Source: Neostapfia colusana
Lineage: Eukaryota; Streptophyta; Magnoliopsida; Poales; Poaceae
DNA length: 64,000 nt
Assembly: GCA_030760725.1 (NCBI GenBank)
Contig: JASWHV010000012.1
Coordinates: forward strand, 82,658,968-82,722,967
Reading direction: 5' to 3'
Part shown: positions 11,756 to 23,300 of the stretch, piece after piece
Layout: the number at the start of each line of letters is the position of its first letter
Numbering within the stretch: position 1 is the stretch's first letter
Notes under the pieces: model-generated
Told to the model about the DNA's origin: nothing
Databases searched by the model: none
What the model saw: only the letters and a program-made list of their open reading frames with translations
Translations under genes and position numbers: made by a program

Positions 11756-11954
11756 AAGGTTGCCCGTAGGAACATGGACCTAGGTAGAAATGGACGTATT
11801 TAAGGGCCCTATTTTCTTAAAAACTATTTTCCAAGGTGTGGGTTGAAAAGTTTTATTAAAGGAGTCATTTTCTTCATCTTACCCCAACTTTCATTCAAAA
11901 TAGGATTTTTGTTTGAGATTTTATCTAACCTAATTTTAAATTCTTTTGTTTTAG

Positions 11955-12734
11955 ATGGTTCGCATGATTCGCACCGCTCGTAAGTCCACAGGAGGGAGAG
12001 TTCCCGTAGTTGCCCTTGCCGAAAGAGAGGAGAGTCGTCCAGTGACGTACCTTTCCTATGGATTGGCAGTAGGAGATTTGTTGCGCCGTCTTCGACGTAT
12101 GCTCGAAGCCGCCGGCAATACGGGCAAGCTTATCATCCACTATAACTCCACCAGGACCATCCGTGAGAAGAGGGAAGAATGGAGTTCGGAGATGAGGATT
12201 ATACACGAGAATCAGCTGCTTAAGATTCACCACTCTCCAGCTTGTCGAGCAACACAAGTTGACGCGGAGAAAGATGTCACCTGGGAGGCCATCACCTGCC
12301 AGAGTCACATCTATCGTCGCCACTTGGACAAAACTGAGTACATGTATGTCCTCCAACGTGAGAGTGGTACCACGGAGTACAAGTATCCACCGGTGCAGCA
12401 AGGGACTTCCCATGAGCACATGGACTTGTGCTTGGAGGATGCTGCTATGCTCAGCACTCGACTGCAGGAGTGTCAACAAGAGCTTCAGGATGTCCGAGAC
12501 ACCCTGAAGGAAACGGAGGCGTTGCTGCGAGCTTGCTTAAAGGCGAGAGAAAGAGGAGATGGGAATGAACTGTGTGTCACCGTGAGTGATCCATGGACTC
12601 CTGACTCCCCGGATCGCCGAGCAATCAGGCGTCGTCGCACTTCTCCACCAGCAGCCTCCCCACCCAAAGCGGAGTCAGAAGGTAGCCGAAATGAGGAAGA
12701 AGATCCCGAGGAGCCAGCTCAAGAGGACGAGTAG
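11955..12734 (+). CDS. ORF0 of element A, protein with a histone H3-like N-terminus (259 aa)
   Basis: The ATG directly follows TTCTTTTGTTTTAG, a plant-like 3' splice site. Residues 1-14 are MVRMIRTARKSTGG, which align ungapped with the start of histone H3 (MARTKQTARKSTGG). P17, L21 and A22 also match, giving 13 of 22 identities from the initiator Met. The lysine at residue 10 equals H3K9 and Ser11 equals S10; the K4, K14 and K18 equivalents are replaced. Residues ~40-150 form an unrecognised charged, probably globular region, ~155-200 look like a coiled coil, and the tail has RRRR (~227-230) and ends in an acidic stretch. Extra ORFs before gag are known in RIRE3/RIRE8 (orf0), without a known function. 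A role in chromatin is inference. No frame damage is seen. Confidence 0.85.
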   Translation: MVRMIRTARKSTGGRVPVVALAEREESRPVTYLSYGLAVGDLLRRLRRMLEAAGNTGKLIIHYNSTRTIREKREEWSSEMRIIHENQLLKIHHSPACRATQVDAEKDVTWEAITCQSHIYRRHLDKTEYMYVLQRESGTTEYKYPPVQQGTSHEHMDLCLEDAAMLSTRLQECQQELQDVRDTLKETEALLRACLKARERGDGNELCVTVSDPWTPDSPDRRAIRRRRTSPPAASPPKAESEGSRNEEEDPEEPAQEDE

Positions 12735-13035
12735 TGTAGAGTCTTTCCCCTAGCTAGCAAGAGGTCGAGTAGTCAAGTCGTTACGTAGTTAATGGTGTGA
12801 TAATGCTTGGTGTGTGACGTGAGTTGTGGAAGCCATGAGCAATTGTCCACAGCCTCGTCTTCAGATTGTTTTGCTTTGGTGTGTGAACCCACAGGAAATA
12901 ATAGTGCATTTATTTGGTGTGAGATATAAACCCTCGTAAAATTTTAACAAAGCCTCAACACTTCAAAGTACAAACAAATGAAAGTAGTAAGATGATACTA
13001 AATGGTATCAAATTAACATTTGTTGATTCTGCCAG
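12735..13035 (+). other. Spacer between ORF0 and gag of element A
   Basis: It is non-coding and about 300 bp, and ends with TTGTTGATTCTGCCAG immediately before the gag ATG, again resembling a 3' splice site. The matching spacer in D (41198-41500) is nearly the same. I see no ORF or repeat in it. Confidence 0.5.
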
Positions 13036-14882
13036 ATGGCCGGAAGAGGAAAAGGACGTGCTGCCAACCCCGCCAACAACAACGATGAGGCATGCAACCC
13101 TCATCTTTCTGGAGGCCAGGACAGGGGTGGTCGCCGTGAAGAAGTTGATCCTCTCCACCAAATGCTGGAGAATCAAAATCAGCTTATCCAGAACTTGACT
13201 CAAGTGGTGGCCAACTTGCATCAAGTTCCACCTCCACAAGCTGCACCACGCCAACCAAGGTTGAGTGAGTTTCTAGGAACTCAACCTCCAAAGTTTGCAA
13301 GTGCTGCTGAACCTCTGGAGGCAGATGATTGGCTGAAGACTATTGAAAGCAAGATGAGGATCATACAATACCAAGGGTATGAGAGGGTGCTGTTTGCCTC
13401 TCATCAATTGCAGGGACCTGCTGCTGATTGGTGGACCGCCTATGTGGCCGCCCATCATGACCCTGAGAACATCACTTGGGAAGAGTTCAAGCGTAGCTTC
13501 CGCAACCATTACATCCTAAGAGGTGAACTCAAAAACAAGAGGAAGGAATTTTTGGGACTGCAGCAGGGAAACATGACTGTGAGGGAATACCTCACTAAAT
13601 TTACGCAACTATCCCGTTATGCTCCACGAGACATAGAGACTGATGAGCAGAAACAAGATTGTTTCGTGGAAGGACTTACCGCAGAGATGCAGTGTGCAAT
13701 GTCCTCCAATGAGTATGAAAGCTTTCAAAAGATGGTGGACAGAGCATTTGTGGTGGAAAGGAAGCTAAAGGCCCTAGAAAATGAGAATAAGAGGAAGGCG
13801 GGATGGTCACATCAGGCCTCAGGGAGCAACACCCGCCCACGTATGATGCAGCAACCTACGGGGCAGACGAGCCGTGCTGCGGTACCCTATTCAGCACCAA
13901 GAGGGTACAACCCAAACTACAGGCCACCCGCAGCACCAGCACAGCCGCCACGTCAGTTTGTGCAGCAGCCTCGCCCCGCATATCCACCTCGACCAGCAGT
14001 GCAAGGACCCCCGAACCAACCCCAAGACAACAAAGGCCAAGCACCTAAGGTTGGGGTGCAATGTTTTAGCTGTGGTGAAGTGGGGCACTACGCCCACAAA
14101 TGCCCAAAGAAGAAGCCCGCGCCGCCACAACAGCAGAATGTATTGAGAGGACGGGTGAACCACGTCACTATGGAGGAAGCACAAGAGGCACCCGACGTGG
14201 TAGTTGGTAAGTTTCCTGCCAATTTACACCTTGCAACTCTGCTGTTTGATTCTGGTGCTACCCACTCGTTCATTGCTCAAGGGTTTGTTAAGAAGCATGA
14301 CCTAGCAACCACACAAATGAACCATATGCTAGCGGTAAACTCTCCAGGTGGAGAAATAAGGACAAGACAAGTGTGTCCCAAAGTGAGCCTAGACATTAAT
14401 GGGGTAGTATTTACTGCTAACCTCATAGTGATAGATTCACAAGGGATAGATATTATTTTGGGTATGGATTGGTTGACCAAACATAAAGGAATCATCCATT
14501 GTTCGACCAGAACGGTGGAACTAACTCACCCCAGTGGCACAAGAGTAAAGTTCATTACGATACACGAGCCTAGGAGGGACATTAAATTAAATCAAGTGGA
14601 GGTGAAAGTTGAGGAAATTAGGACTATCAGGGAATACCCAGATGTTTTTCCGGAGGAGTTGCCAGGTATGCCCCCCGACCGTGACGTGGAATTCGCAATT
14701 GAGCTAGTACCGGGAACAGCCCCGATATACAAGAGACCTTATCGAATGGACTCCAAGCAGCTAGAAGAGCTCAAGGATCATTTGAGAGAATTGACGGAGA
14801 AGGGGTATATTCGCCCTAGTTCCTCACCATGGGGAGCTCCGGTGATATTTGTGCCCAAGAAAGACGGAACCCAAAGGTTATG
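13036..14882 (+). CDS. Gag-Pol of element A, part 1: gag, protease, start of reverse transcriptase
   Basis: It starts at ATG 13036. The Gag core spans residues ~75-260 (…LGTQPPKFASA…, …WWTAYVAAH…). A Pro/Gln-rich linker follows, then a CCHC zinc knuckle CFSCGEVGHYAHKC at ~343-356. The aspartic protease active site is DSGATHS at ~405, with the flap-region motif IILGMDWL. The RT N-terminus follows (YPDVFPEELPGMPPDR, then …SSPWGAPVIFVPKKDG…). Codon 616 is split by element B and the frame resumes at 23791. No stop or shift occurs, so this copy was probably competent when B landed. The read-on into the B LTR adds a few meaningless residues to 14919. Confidence 0.9.
14878..14882 (+). other. Target site duplication TTATG, left copy (element B)
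   Basis: TTATG stands immediately before the B LTR and again at 23786-23790 immediately after it. One copy completes the codons for Leu-Cys of the reverse transcriptase motif LCVDYR. Confidence 0.95.
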
Positions 14883-16563
14883 TGTCACACCCGGTTTTTC
14901 CGAAGAAACAACCAAGTGAATATCACATGTATGCCAGGATCATTTGCTCATACATGTGACGACAAATAGTGAAGCATCATTTATTACAAGCCAGGTGTCG
15001 AATATAAGTAAGTCTTACATAGTAAATGTCTCGATGGACAATAATAAGTTCATCACAAGGAAAATAAACTAGCAGCGGAAAATTATTCTTTGGGGCTCCA
15101 TCACAGGTGTTGCCCGGGGGGGTCTTCATGAACCTAGAATCCTTCCTCGGGTCCAAAGTCTTGGTCATTATACACCACCTCATTATCTTGACCTGAGCAG
15201 CAATATAAACCAACAAATATGCAAGGTTGAGTACCAATGGTACTCAGCAAGTGTGGGAAAATTATATCATGCATGGCTAGAACAAGGAGAGGTTGAACTC
15301 ATGGTTAAAGCACTACGCAATTAATACCTATCACCTTAGCTTATTAAGCATCTACATTACTACACAGGTGAAATGGTCCCAATCTCCCATCCCAATCATC
15401 ATAACCAAATAATCATAACATCATTTCCAATGTTAAGCTTCCCGCTTAACCTCCAAAACCGTCAATCCTCTAATCATGAATAAGTCCAGGCCGCTCTTAA
15501 CCGTGAGCACGGCTGTCAAGACAGTTTTGACTCTGCAGAGTTTGTACCACTGTACCCACAAGTAGTGATTTCATCCCCCGTTGCCGGGTGGACTAAAAGA
15601 ACCTCCATTATGCCAGTGGCTACGTTCCACATTCACACTTCCCAGGTGTGCGGCCAAGAGATCACTACAAAGCCTTTACAAAGGGATTCCCGACGAGCGT
15701 GGGCCCACTGAGGTTTCACCCCTAACAGCATACAAGAGGCTCCAACCCCGCTGCAGTGGCCCCCTCTTGAGCCTTGCGGTTCATATGGTAGTCCAGCTGA
15801 CACCTACTCCCCGCACCATCCAACACACCCATACTACGCCGGGGATACACCTAATTAATTGGCTAAGCTGCCCCATCTCAGCATGTGGTTGGCACTGTAA
15901 AGCCGGGTTACATGCTCCATGAACCGGTCCTTAGGATCCAGGCAAGTACTAAACACAAACCCAAGTCTCGTGCACCCAGCACACAACCAAAACATCCAAC
16001 TTGCCTTGATCCCTACCTCTATATAATTCACAATGTCTCATTCAAGAGTATGGTAATATAAACTGATGATCTCATGTCCCAAATATCCCATTCTAAGCAT
16101 GGCTAAGCAAATGCATGTAAATATATGACATGGTAAAATAAATCCCAACCCAAGCTACAAGGAAACAGGGTAATGAAATTCTAGGGAAACTTTCCTAGCA
16201 TGGGTTTCATATTTCATTTGACAATGCAAATAATTCTATCTACACATCCTAGCATAGGATCAAAGTGGTCAAGGACACTTGCCTCCTTCTTGCTGCTCTT
16301 GAAATGAGTAGTCCTGATCTTGAAAACTGATAGCTTGCTCTTGAACAGGTTCTACTCCATACCATCACACATAGCAAAAGGAAAACAACAATCATAAGAC
16401 ATAGTTCACACTTCTACTTCATACAAACAACACATTCACATTTATGAAATTTTCTTTACCATTTTATGTGTTGTGGATACTCTATGTGTGTTGGTTTGGG
16501 GCTTGCACACACTTCTATTTACATGTGTATGATTCCTACTTTGGTGTTCATATTTATACTCAC

Positions 16564-16609
<46 letters not shown>

Positions 16610-18368
16610 TATGTATATATGTGTGTTTCAGTTTTAAATAAATTCCTTATATATTAAACTACCAAATATGTATGAAGAGTATTTTTCTTCTCCATAGGTG
16701 CCTTCATAATTTCTATCAACCCTAAACTGAATTCTTTGTACTTTAGAAACTCCATTTATTATTTACTAGTTTCTATATTTTCAGATTTATATTCTTATGC
16801 ATAATTGTGCATTTTATTATTAAATTAGTAATACACACTACCTAAACAGATTAGGTTCTGGTCCTAAATAATTTAAGATCATATTTTGACCTTGGCTTCT
16901 GATGTATACTATTTCATAATTATTTTTCCTATTTTTCTTTAACTATTCTTTACTTAAGAATGTGCCCCTATACTATTAAATGTGAATAATTTATGAAACA
17001 GATTTATTTCAGCCCCAAAAATATATTTTTATCTTACTCCAAAGTTTTCTAAGTACTGAGAAAGTTTTTACTAATTTTGACAATTAGGTTTGTCCCCCTT
17101 TTTAATATTTAAACACTAGTTACATTTTCAATTTTCTAAATTAAATACTAAACAGGGCTAAAATAATGAATTCACCCCATTACAGGGTATATAATATTAT
17201 TTTCATAATCTCCAGGGGTCTAGCTACACTCTTCAGAGGTGTTTTTCTTAATTTCTATTAAGTCTAGGGGCTAAAACTGATTTTTAAATGAATTTACATG
17301 ATTTTCTGGAGTTCCAGGGGCTAGATCTGAAGTTTCCGGGGCTAGCTCTCAATTCCAGAGAACCCCAGGGGGTAGCACGTAAGAATTCCAGTCTTTATAA
17401 CGCGGGACTGACGTGGACCGTCTGATTTTAAACCGACGGCTGAGATTATAACATCGAACCGGTACGCGGGGTTTTAAAGTCTACCGTGCGATTTAAAATA
17501 AACGGCGCACAAGCGGCCACGTCGCTCTGATCGAGCGCGGGCGGCGCTGCCGGCGGCGCACGGCGGCGGGAAGCGGCGATCTCGCCGGAATTTTTCGGAT
17601 CCTCGAGAATTCTACCTAGAACTGTGATCTTATGGCCTAGATCGGTAGAGGGGAGGTCAGGGATCTCACCTCGGTGGTTTTCTCGAGCTCGGGGGTCCTG
17701 GAAAGTGCTCGGCGGCGAGGTCCGAGGCAAAACCACGGCGAAGCTCGTCGGAGCTGGATTTGCACCGTAAGTCTTCGGGTTTTCTGCACCTGCAAAGTTC
17801 CCCGGAGGCGGTGGATCAAAACTAGCGAGTTAGATCAGAGTTTCCGAGCTTAGATCGGCCAAAATTCACCGGCGAAGTCTCGGTGCTCACCGGAGTGAAA
17901 ATCGGCGATCGCGTGCGAAAAACTGATCGGATCGGTGGGTTTTATAGCCGGGGGAGGGCGGTGGTTCTGTTGTGATCGAGTTGGAGTCCGCTAGTTCCAG
18001 AATTCGGCCGCAAAACACGATTTCCCGATCGGTTGCGATCGAGCGCGCGGGAGAGAGTCCGGGGTCGCGGGGTTAGGGATGACAGGCGGGTCCCACATGT
18101 CAGCGAGGGGCAGAGCGGCGCGCGCCGGGGGCGGGCTGCGCGGGGGTTAGCTGGGCCGGCTGGGGTTTCGGCCCACTGGCCAGTTTTTTTCTGGCTTTCC
18201 TTTTTCTTTTTCATTTCATTTCTGTTTTGAGTATAATTTGAATTCCAGTTTGAATTTGAATTTTTGCAAAACATGCAATACGTCCAAAAATTTCTAAATT
18301 CCCCTCTGAACATGGTTTATGGTTCTAAATCAAAATTTAAGTCTTGACTAAAAATTTGGGGTGTTACA
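14883..18368 (-). repeat. 3' LTR of element B (3486 bp)
   Basis: On the plus strand it reads TGTCACACCCGG … GGGGTGTTACA. It is longer than its partner by 22 bp, mostly a TA-repeat expansion at 16566-16602. TATAAAAC lies at 17939-17946 (minus). Confidence 0.93.
16566..16602. repeat. AT dinucleotide microsatellite in the left B LTR
   Basis: This is an uninterrupted AT run of about 37 bp, followed by a short imperfect CATATATATG stretch. The partner LTR has only about 17 bp at 22006-22022. Since both LTRs are copied from one template, the difference arose after insertion. Confidence 0.9.
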
Positions 18369-18387
18369 GCTCTACCCCCCTTAAAAG
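18369..18387 (-). promoter_or_regulatory. Polypurine tract of element B
   Basis: The minus strand reads TTTTAAGGGGGGTAGAGC directly before the LTR TGTAACA. This is the plus-strand primer site, with the same arrangement at 36725-36743 and 45995-46015. Confidence 0.8.
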
Positions 18388-18413
18388 AAATCTCGTCCTC
18401 GAGATTGGTGTTT

Positions 18414-19379
18414 CTAAGAAAACAATTCCGGAAATTGTGCCTTAAGCTCATCTTTCCGCTCCCAGGTGGCTTCCTCTTCTGAGTGATGTTTCCACTGCAC
18501 CTTGCACATCCTGATTCTCTTATTTCTGGTGAGGCGTTCCATTGTCTCCAAAATCTTGTATGGTTGCTCGGCATAAGACAAATCCTCAGCTACATCCACT
18601 TCGTTCATGGGTAACACCTCCTCAGGCGTCCTCAGACATTTCTTGAGTTGCGACACATGGAACACATCGTGCACGTCCGACAGATGAACCGGCAACTCTA
18701 GTTGGTACGCCACTTCGCGTTTTCTTTCCAAAACTTGAAAGGGTCCGATGTATCGAGGTGACAACTTCCCTTTCACCTTGAACCGACGAAGTCCTCTGAT
18801 AGGGGACACCTTGAGATAAACATAGTCTCCCACGTTGAAAACGAGCTCTCTTCTTCGTACATCAGCATAACTCTTCTGGCGTGTCTGTGCTATCCTCAAG
18901 TTGTTGCGAATCTCCCTCACCTTTGCCTCGGCTTCTTGTAGCACTTTGGGACCAAACACTTTACTTTCTCCTGTTTGGTTCCAAAATAGGGGAGTTCTGC
19001 ACTTCCTTCCATACAAAGCTTCAAACGGTGACATCTTCATACTAGCTTGATAACTGTTGTTATAGGAAAACTCCGCATACGGTAAGTTTTTGTCCCAACT
19101 CCTATTGTTTTTGAGTGCACATGCCCTTAACATATCTTCAAGGATCTGATTGGTTTTCTCCGTCTGCCCGTCAGTTTGGGGATGATAGGCAGAACTGAAA
19201 TTCAGATGGGTTCCCATGGTTTCATGCAACTTTTGCCAAAACCTCGAGGTGAACTGCGTCCCTCGATCCGACACTATCTTCTTCGGCACTCCATGGTAAC
19301 ACACAATCCTTGACATGTACAATTCTGCCAATTTGGATCCGCTGTAGCTTTCTTTCACAGGGATGAAATGAGCTACCTT
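18414..19379 (-). pseudogene. Integrase C-terminal part with chromodomain-like end, element B
   Basis: It runs from …HFIPVKESYSG… to FPELFS and a stop at 18414. It keeps the second and third catalytic residues of the integrase core (SDRGTQF and the Glu in TDGQTEKTNQILEDM) but lacks the first Asp and the zinc-binding N-terminus. The C-terminus YKILETMERLTR… KVQWKHHS… EEATWE resembles the chromodomain found at the end of chromovirus integrases, which binds methylated H3K9 and steers insertion. There is no stop in this frame, but it has no start codon in a sensible place. It is joined out of frame to ORF0 upstream. Confidence 0.8.
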
Positions 19380-20103
19380 CTGACTCTGCTTTGGGTGGGG
19401 AGGCTGCTGGTGGAGAAGTGCGACGACGCCTGATTGCTCGGCGATCCGGGGAGTCAGGGGTCCATGGATCACTTACGGTGACACACAGTTCATTTCCATC
19501 TCCTCTTTCTCTCGTCTTTAAGCAAGCTCGCAGCAATGCCTCCGTCTCCTTCAGAGTGTCTCGGACATCCTGAAGTTCTTGTTGACACTCCTGCAGTCGA
19601 GTGCTGAGCATAGCAGCATCCTCCAAGCACAAGTCCATGTGCTCATGGGAAGTCCCTTGCTGCACCGGTGGGTACTTGTACTCCGTAGTACCACTCTCAC
19701 GTTGGAGGACATACATGTACTCAGTTTTGTCCAAGTGGCGACGATAGATGTGACTCTGGCAGGTGATGGCCTCCCAAGTGACATCTCTCTCCGCGTCAAC
19801 TTGTGTTGCTCGACAAGCTGGAGAGTGGTGGATCTTAAGCAGCTGATTCTCGTGTATAATCCTCATCTCCGAACTCCATTCTTCCCTCTTCTCACGGATG
19901 GTCCTGGTGGAGTTATAGTGGATGATGAGCTTGCCCGTATTGCCGGCGGCTTCGAGCATACGTCGAAGACGGCGCAACAAATCTCCTACTGCCAATCCGT
20001 AGGAAAGGTACGTCACTGGACGACTCTCCTCTCTTTCAGCAAGGGCAACTACGGGAACTCTCCCTCCCGTGGACTTACGAGCGGTGCGAATCATGCGAAC
20101 CAT
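19222..20103 (-). CDS. ORF0 of element B with a shifted tail (293 aa)
   Basis: ATG 20103 lies right behind the same TTTTAG acceptor-like sequence as in A. Residues 1-14 are MVRMIRTARKSTGG, identical to A. The original frame holds to about residue 241 (…KAESEGS). Past the deletion join at 19372-19379 it reads about 52 residues from integrase DNA in the wrong frame to a stop at 19222. The acidic tail of the A protein is therefore lost. The H3-like start, globular part and coiled coil remain. In the TARKSTGG codons it differs from A only silently (ACA/ACG). Confidence 0.75.
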   Translation of the reverse strand: MVRMIRTARKSTGGRVPVVALAEREESRPVTYLSYGLAVGDLLRRLRRMLEAAGNTGKLIIHYNSTRTIREKREEWSSEMRIIHENQLLKIHHSPACRATQVDAERDVTWEAITCQSHIYRRHLDKTEYMYVLQRESGTTEYKYPPVQQGTSHEHMDLCLEDAAMLSTRLQECQQELQDVRDTLKETEALLRACLKTRERGDGNELCVTVSDPWTPDSPDRRAIRRRRTSPPAASPPKAESEGSSFHPCERKLQRIQIGRIVHVKDCVLPWSAEEDSVGSRDAVHLEVLAKVA

Positions 20104-20321
20104 CTAAAACAAAAGAATTTAAAATTAGGTTAGATAAAATCTCAAACAAAAATCCTATTTTGAATGAAAGTTGGGGTAAGATGAAGAAAATGACTCCTTT
20201 AATAACACTTTTTCCACCCACACCTTTGGAAAATAGTTTTTAAGAAAATAGGGCCCTTAAATACGTCCATTTCTACCTAGGTCCACGTTCCTACGGGCAA
20301 CCTTGGCTCTGATACCACCTC
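20104..20321 (-). other. Leader of element B with tRNA-iMet primer site
   Basis: The minus strand reads TGGTATCAGAGCC at 20317-20305, four bases inside the LTR end. The remainder, to the ORF0 ATG, ends in TTCTTTTGTTTTAG. No other feature is visible. Confidence 0.85.
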
Positions 20322-23300
20322 TGTCACACCCGGTTTTTCCGAAGAAACAACCAAGTGAATATCACATGTATGCCAGGATCATTTGCTCATACATGTGACG
20401 ACAAATAGTGAAGCATCATTTATTACAAGCCAGGTGTCGAATATAAGTAAGTCTTACATAGTAAATGTCTCGATGGACAATAATAAGTTCATCACAAGGA
20501 AAATAAACTAGCAGCGGAAAATTATTCTTTGGGGCTCCATCACAGGTGTTGCCCGGGGGGGTCTTCATGAACCTAGAATCCTTCCTCGGGTCCAAAGTCT
20601 TGGTCATTATACACCACCTCATTATCTTGACCTGAGCAGCAATATAAACCAACAAATATGCAAGGTTGAGTACCAATGGTACTCAGCAAGTGTGGGAAAA
20701 TTATATCATGCATGGCTAGAACAAGGAGAGGTTGAACTCATGGTTAAAGCACTACGCAATTAATACCTATCACCTTAGCTTATTAAGCATCTACATTACT
20801 ACACAGGTGAAATGGTCCCAATCTCCCATCCCAATCATCATAACCAAATAATCATAACATCATTTCCAATGTTAAGCTTCCCGCTTAACCTCCAAAACCG
20901 TCAATCCTCTAATCATGAATAAGTCCAGGCCGCTCTTAACCGTGAGCACGGCTGTCAAGACAGTTTTGACTCTGCAGAGTTTGTACCACTGTACCCACAA
21001 GTAGTGATTTCATCCCCCGTTGCCGGGTGGACTAAAAGAACCTCCATTATGCCAGTGGCTACGTTCCACATTCACACTTCCCAGGTGTGCGGCCAAGAGA
21101 TCACTACAAAGCCTTTACAAAGGGATTCCCGACGAGCGTGGGCCCACTGAGGTTTCACCCCTAACAGCATACAAGAGGCTCCAACCCCGCTGCAGTGGCC
21201 CCCTCTTGAGCCTTGCGGTTCATATGGTAGTCCAGCTGACACCTACTCCCCGCACCATCCAACACACCCATACTACGCCGGGGATACACCTAATTAATTG
21301 GCTAAGCTGCCCCATCTCAGCATGTGGTTGGCACTGTAAAGCCGGGTTACATGCTCCATGAACCGGTCCTTAGGATCCAGGCAAGTACTAAACACAAACC
21401 CAAGTCTCGTGCACCCAGCACACAACCAAAACATCCAACTTGCCTTGATCCCTACCTCTACATAATTCACAATGTCTCATTCAAGAGTATGGTAATATAA
21501 ACTGATGATCTCATGTCCCAAATATCCCATTCTAAGCATGGCTAAGCAAATGCATGTAAATATATGACATGGTAAAATAAATCCCAACCCAAGCTACAAG
21601 GAAACAGGGTAATGAAATTCTAGGGAAACTTTCCTAGCATGGGTTTCATATTTCATTTGACAATGCAAATAATTCTATCTACACATCCTAGCATAGGATC
21701 AAAGTGGTCAAGGACACTTGCCTCCTTCTTGCTGCTCTTGAAATGAGTAGTCCTGATCTTGAAAACTGATAGCTTGCTCTTGAACAGGTTCTACTCCATA
21801 CCATCACACATAGCAAAAGGAAAACAACAATCATAAGACATAGTTCACACTTCTACTTCATACAAACAACACATTCACATTTATGAAATTTTCTTTACCA
21901 TTTTATGTGTTGTGGATACTCTATGTGTGTTGGTTTGGGGCTTGCACACACTTCTATTTACATGTGTATGATTCCTACTTTGGTGTTCATATTTATACTC
22001 ACATAATATATATATATATATACATATATATGTATATATGTGTGTTTCAGTTTTAAATAAATTCCTTATATATTAAACTACCAAATATGTATGAAGAGTA
22101 TTTTTCTTCTCCATAGGTGCCTTCATAATTTCTATCAACCCTAAACTGAATTCTTTGTACTTTAGAAAATCCATTTATTATTTACTAGTTTCTATATTTT
22201 CAGATTTATATTCTTATGCATAATTGTGCATTTTATTATTAAATTAGTAATACACACTACCTAAACAGATTAGGTTCTGGTCCTAAATAATTTAAGATCA
22301 TATTTTGACCTTGGCTTCTGATGTATACTATTTCATAATTATTTTTCCTATTTTTCTTTAACTATTCTTTACTTAAGAATGTGCCCCTATACTATTAAAT
22401 GTGAATAATTTATGAAACAGATTTATTTCAGCCCCAAAAATATATTTTTATCTTACTCCAAAGTTTTCTAAGTACTGAGAAAGTTTTTACTAATTTTGAC
22501 AATTAGGTTTGTCCCCCTTTTTAATATTTAAACACTAGTTACATTTTCAATTTTCTAAATTAAATACTAAACAGGGCTAAAATAATGAATTCACCCCATT
22601 ACAGGGTATATAATATTATTTTCATAATCTCCAGGGGTCTAGCTACACTCTTCAGAGGTGTTTTTCTTAATTTCTATTAAGTCTAGGGGCTAAAACTGAT
22701 TTTTAAATGAATTTACATGATTTTCTGGAGTTCCAGGGGCTAGATCTGAAGTTTCCGGGGCTAGCTCTCAATTCCAGAGAACCCCAGGGGGTAGCACGTA
22801 AGAATTCCAGTCTTTATAACGCGGGACTGACGTGGACCGTCTGATTTTAAACCGACGGCTGAGATTATAACATCGAACCGGTACGCGGGGTTTTAAAGTC
22901 TACCGTGCGATTTAAAATAAACGGCGCACAAGCGGCCACGTCGCTCTGATCGAGCGCGGGCGGCGCTGCCGGCGGCGCACGGCGGCGGGAAGCGGCGATC
23001 TCGCCGGAATTTTTCGGATCCTCGAGAATTCTACCTAGAACTGTGATCTTATGGCCTAGATCGGTAGAGGGGAGGTCAGGGATCTCACCTCGGGGGTTTT
23101 CTCGAGCTCGGGGGTCCTGGAAAGTGCTCGGCGGCGAGGTCCGAGGCAAAACCACGGCGAAGCTCGTCGGAGCTGGATTTGCACCGTAAGTCTTCGGGTT
23201 TTCTGCACCTGCAAAGTTCCCCGGAGGCGGTGGATCAAAACTAGCGAGTTAGATCAGAGTTTCCGAGCTTAGATCGGCCAAAATTCACCGGCGAAGTCTC

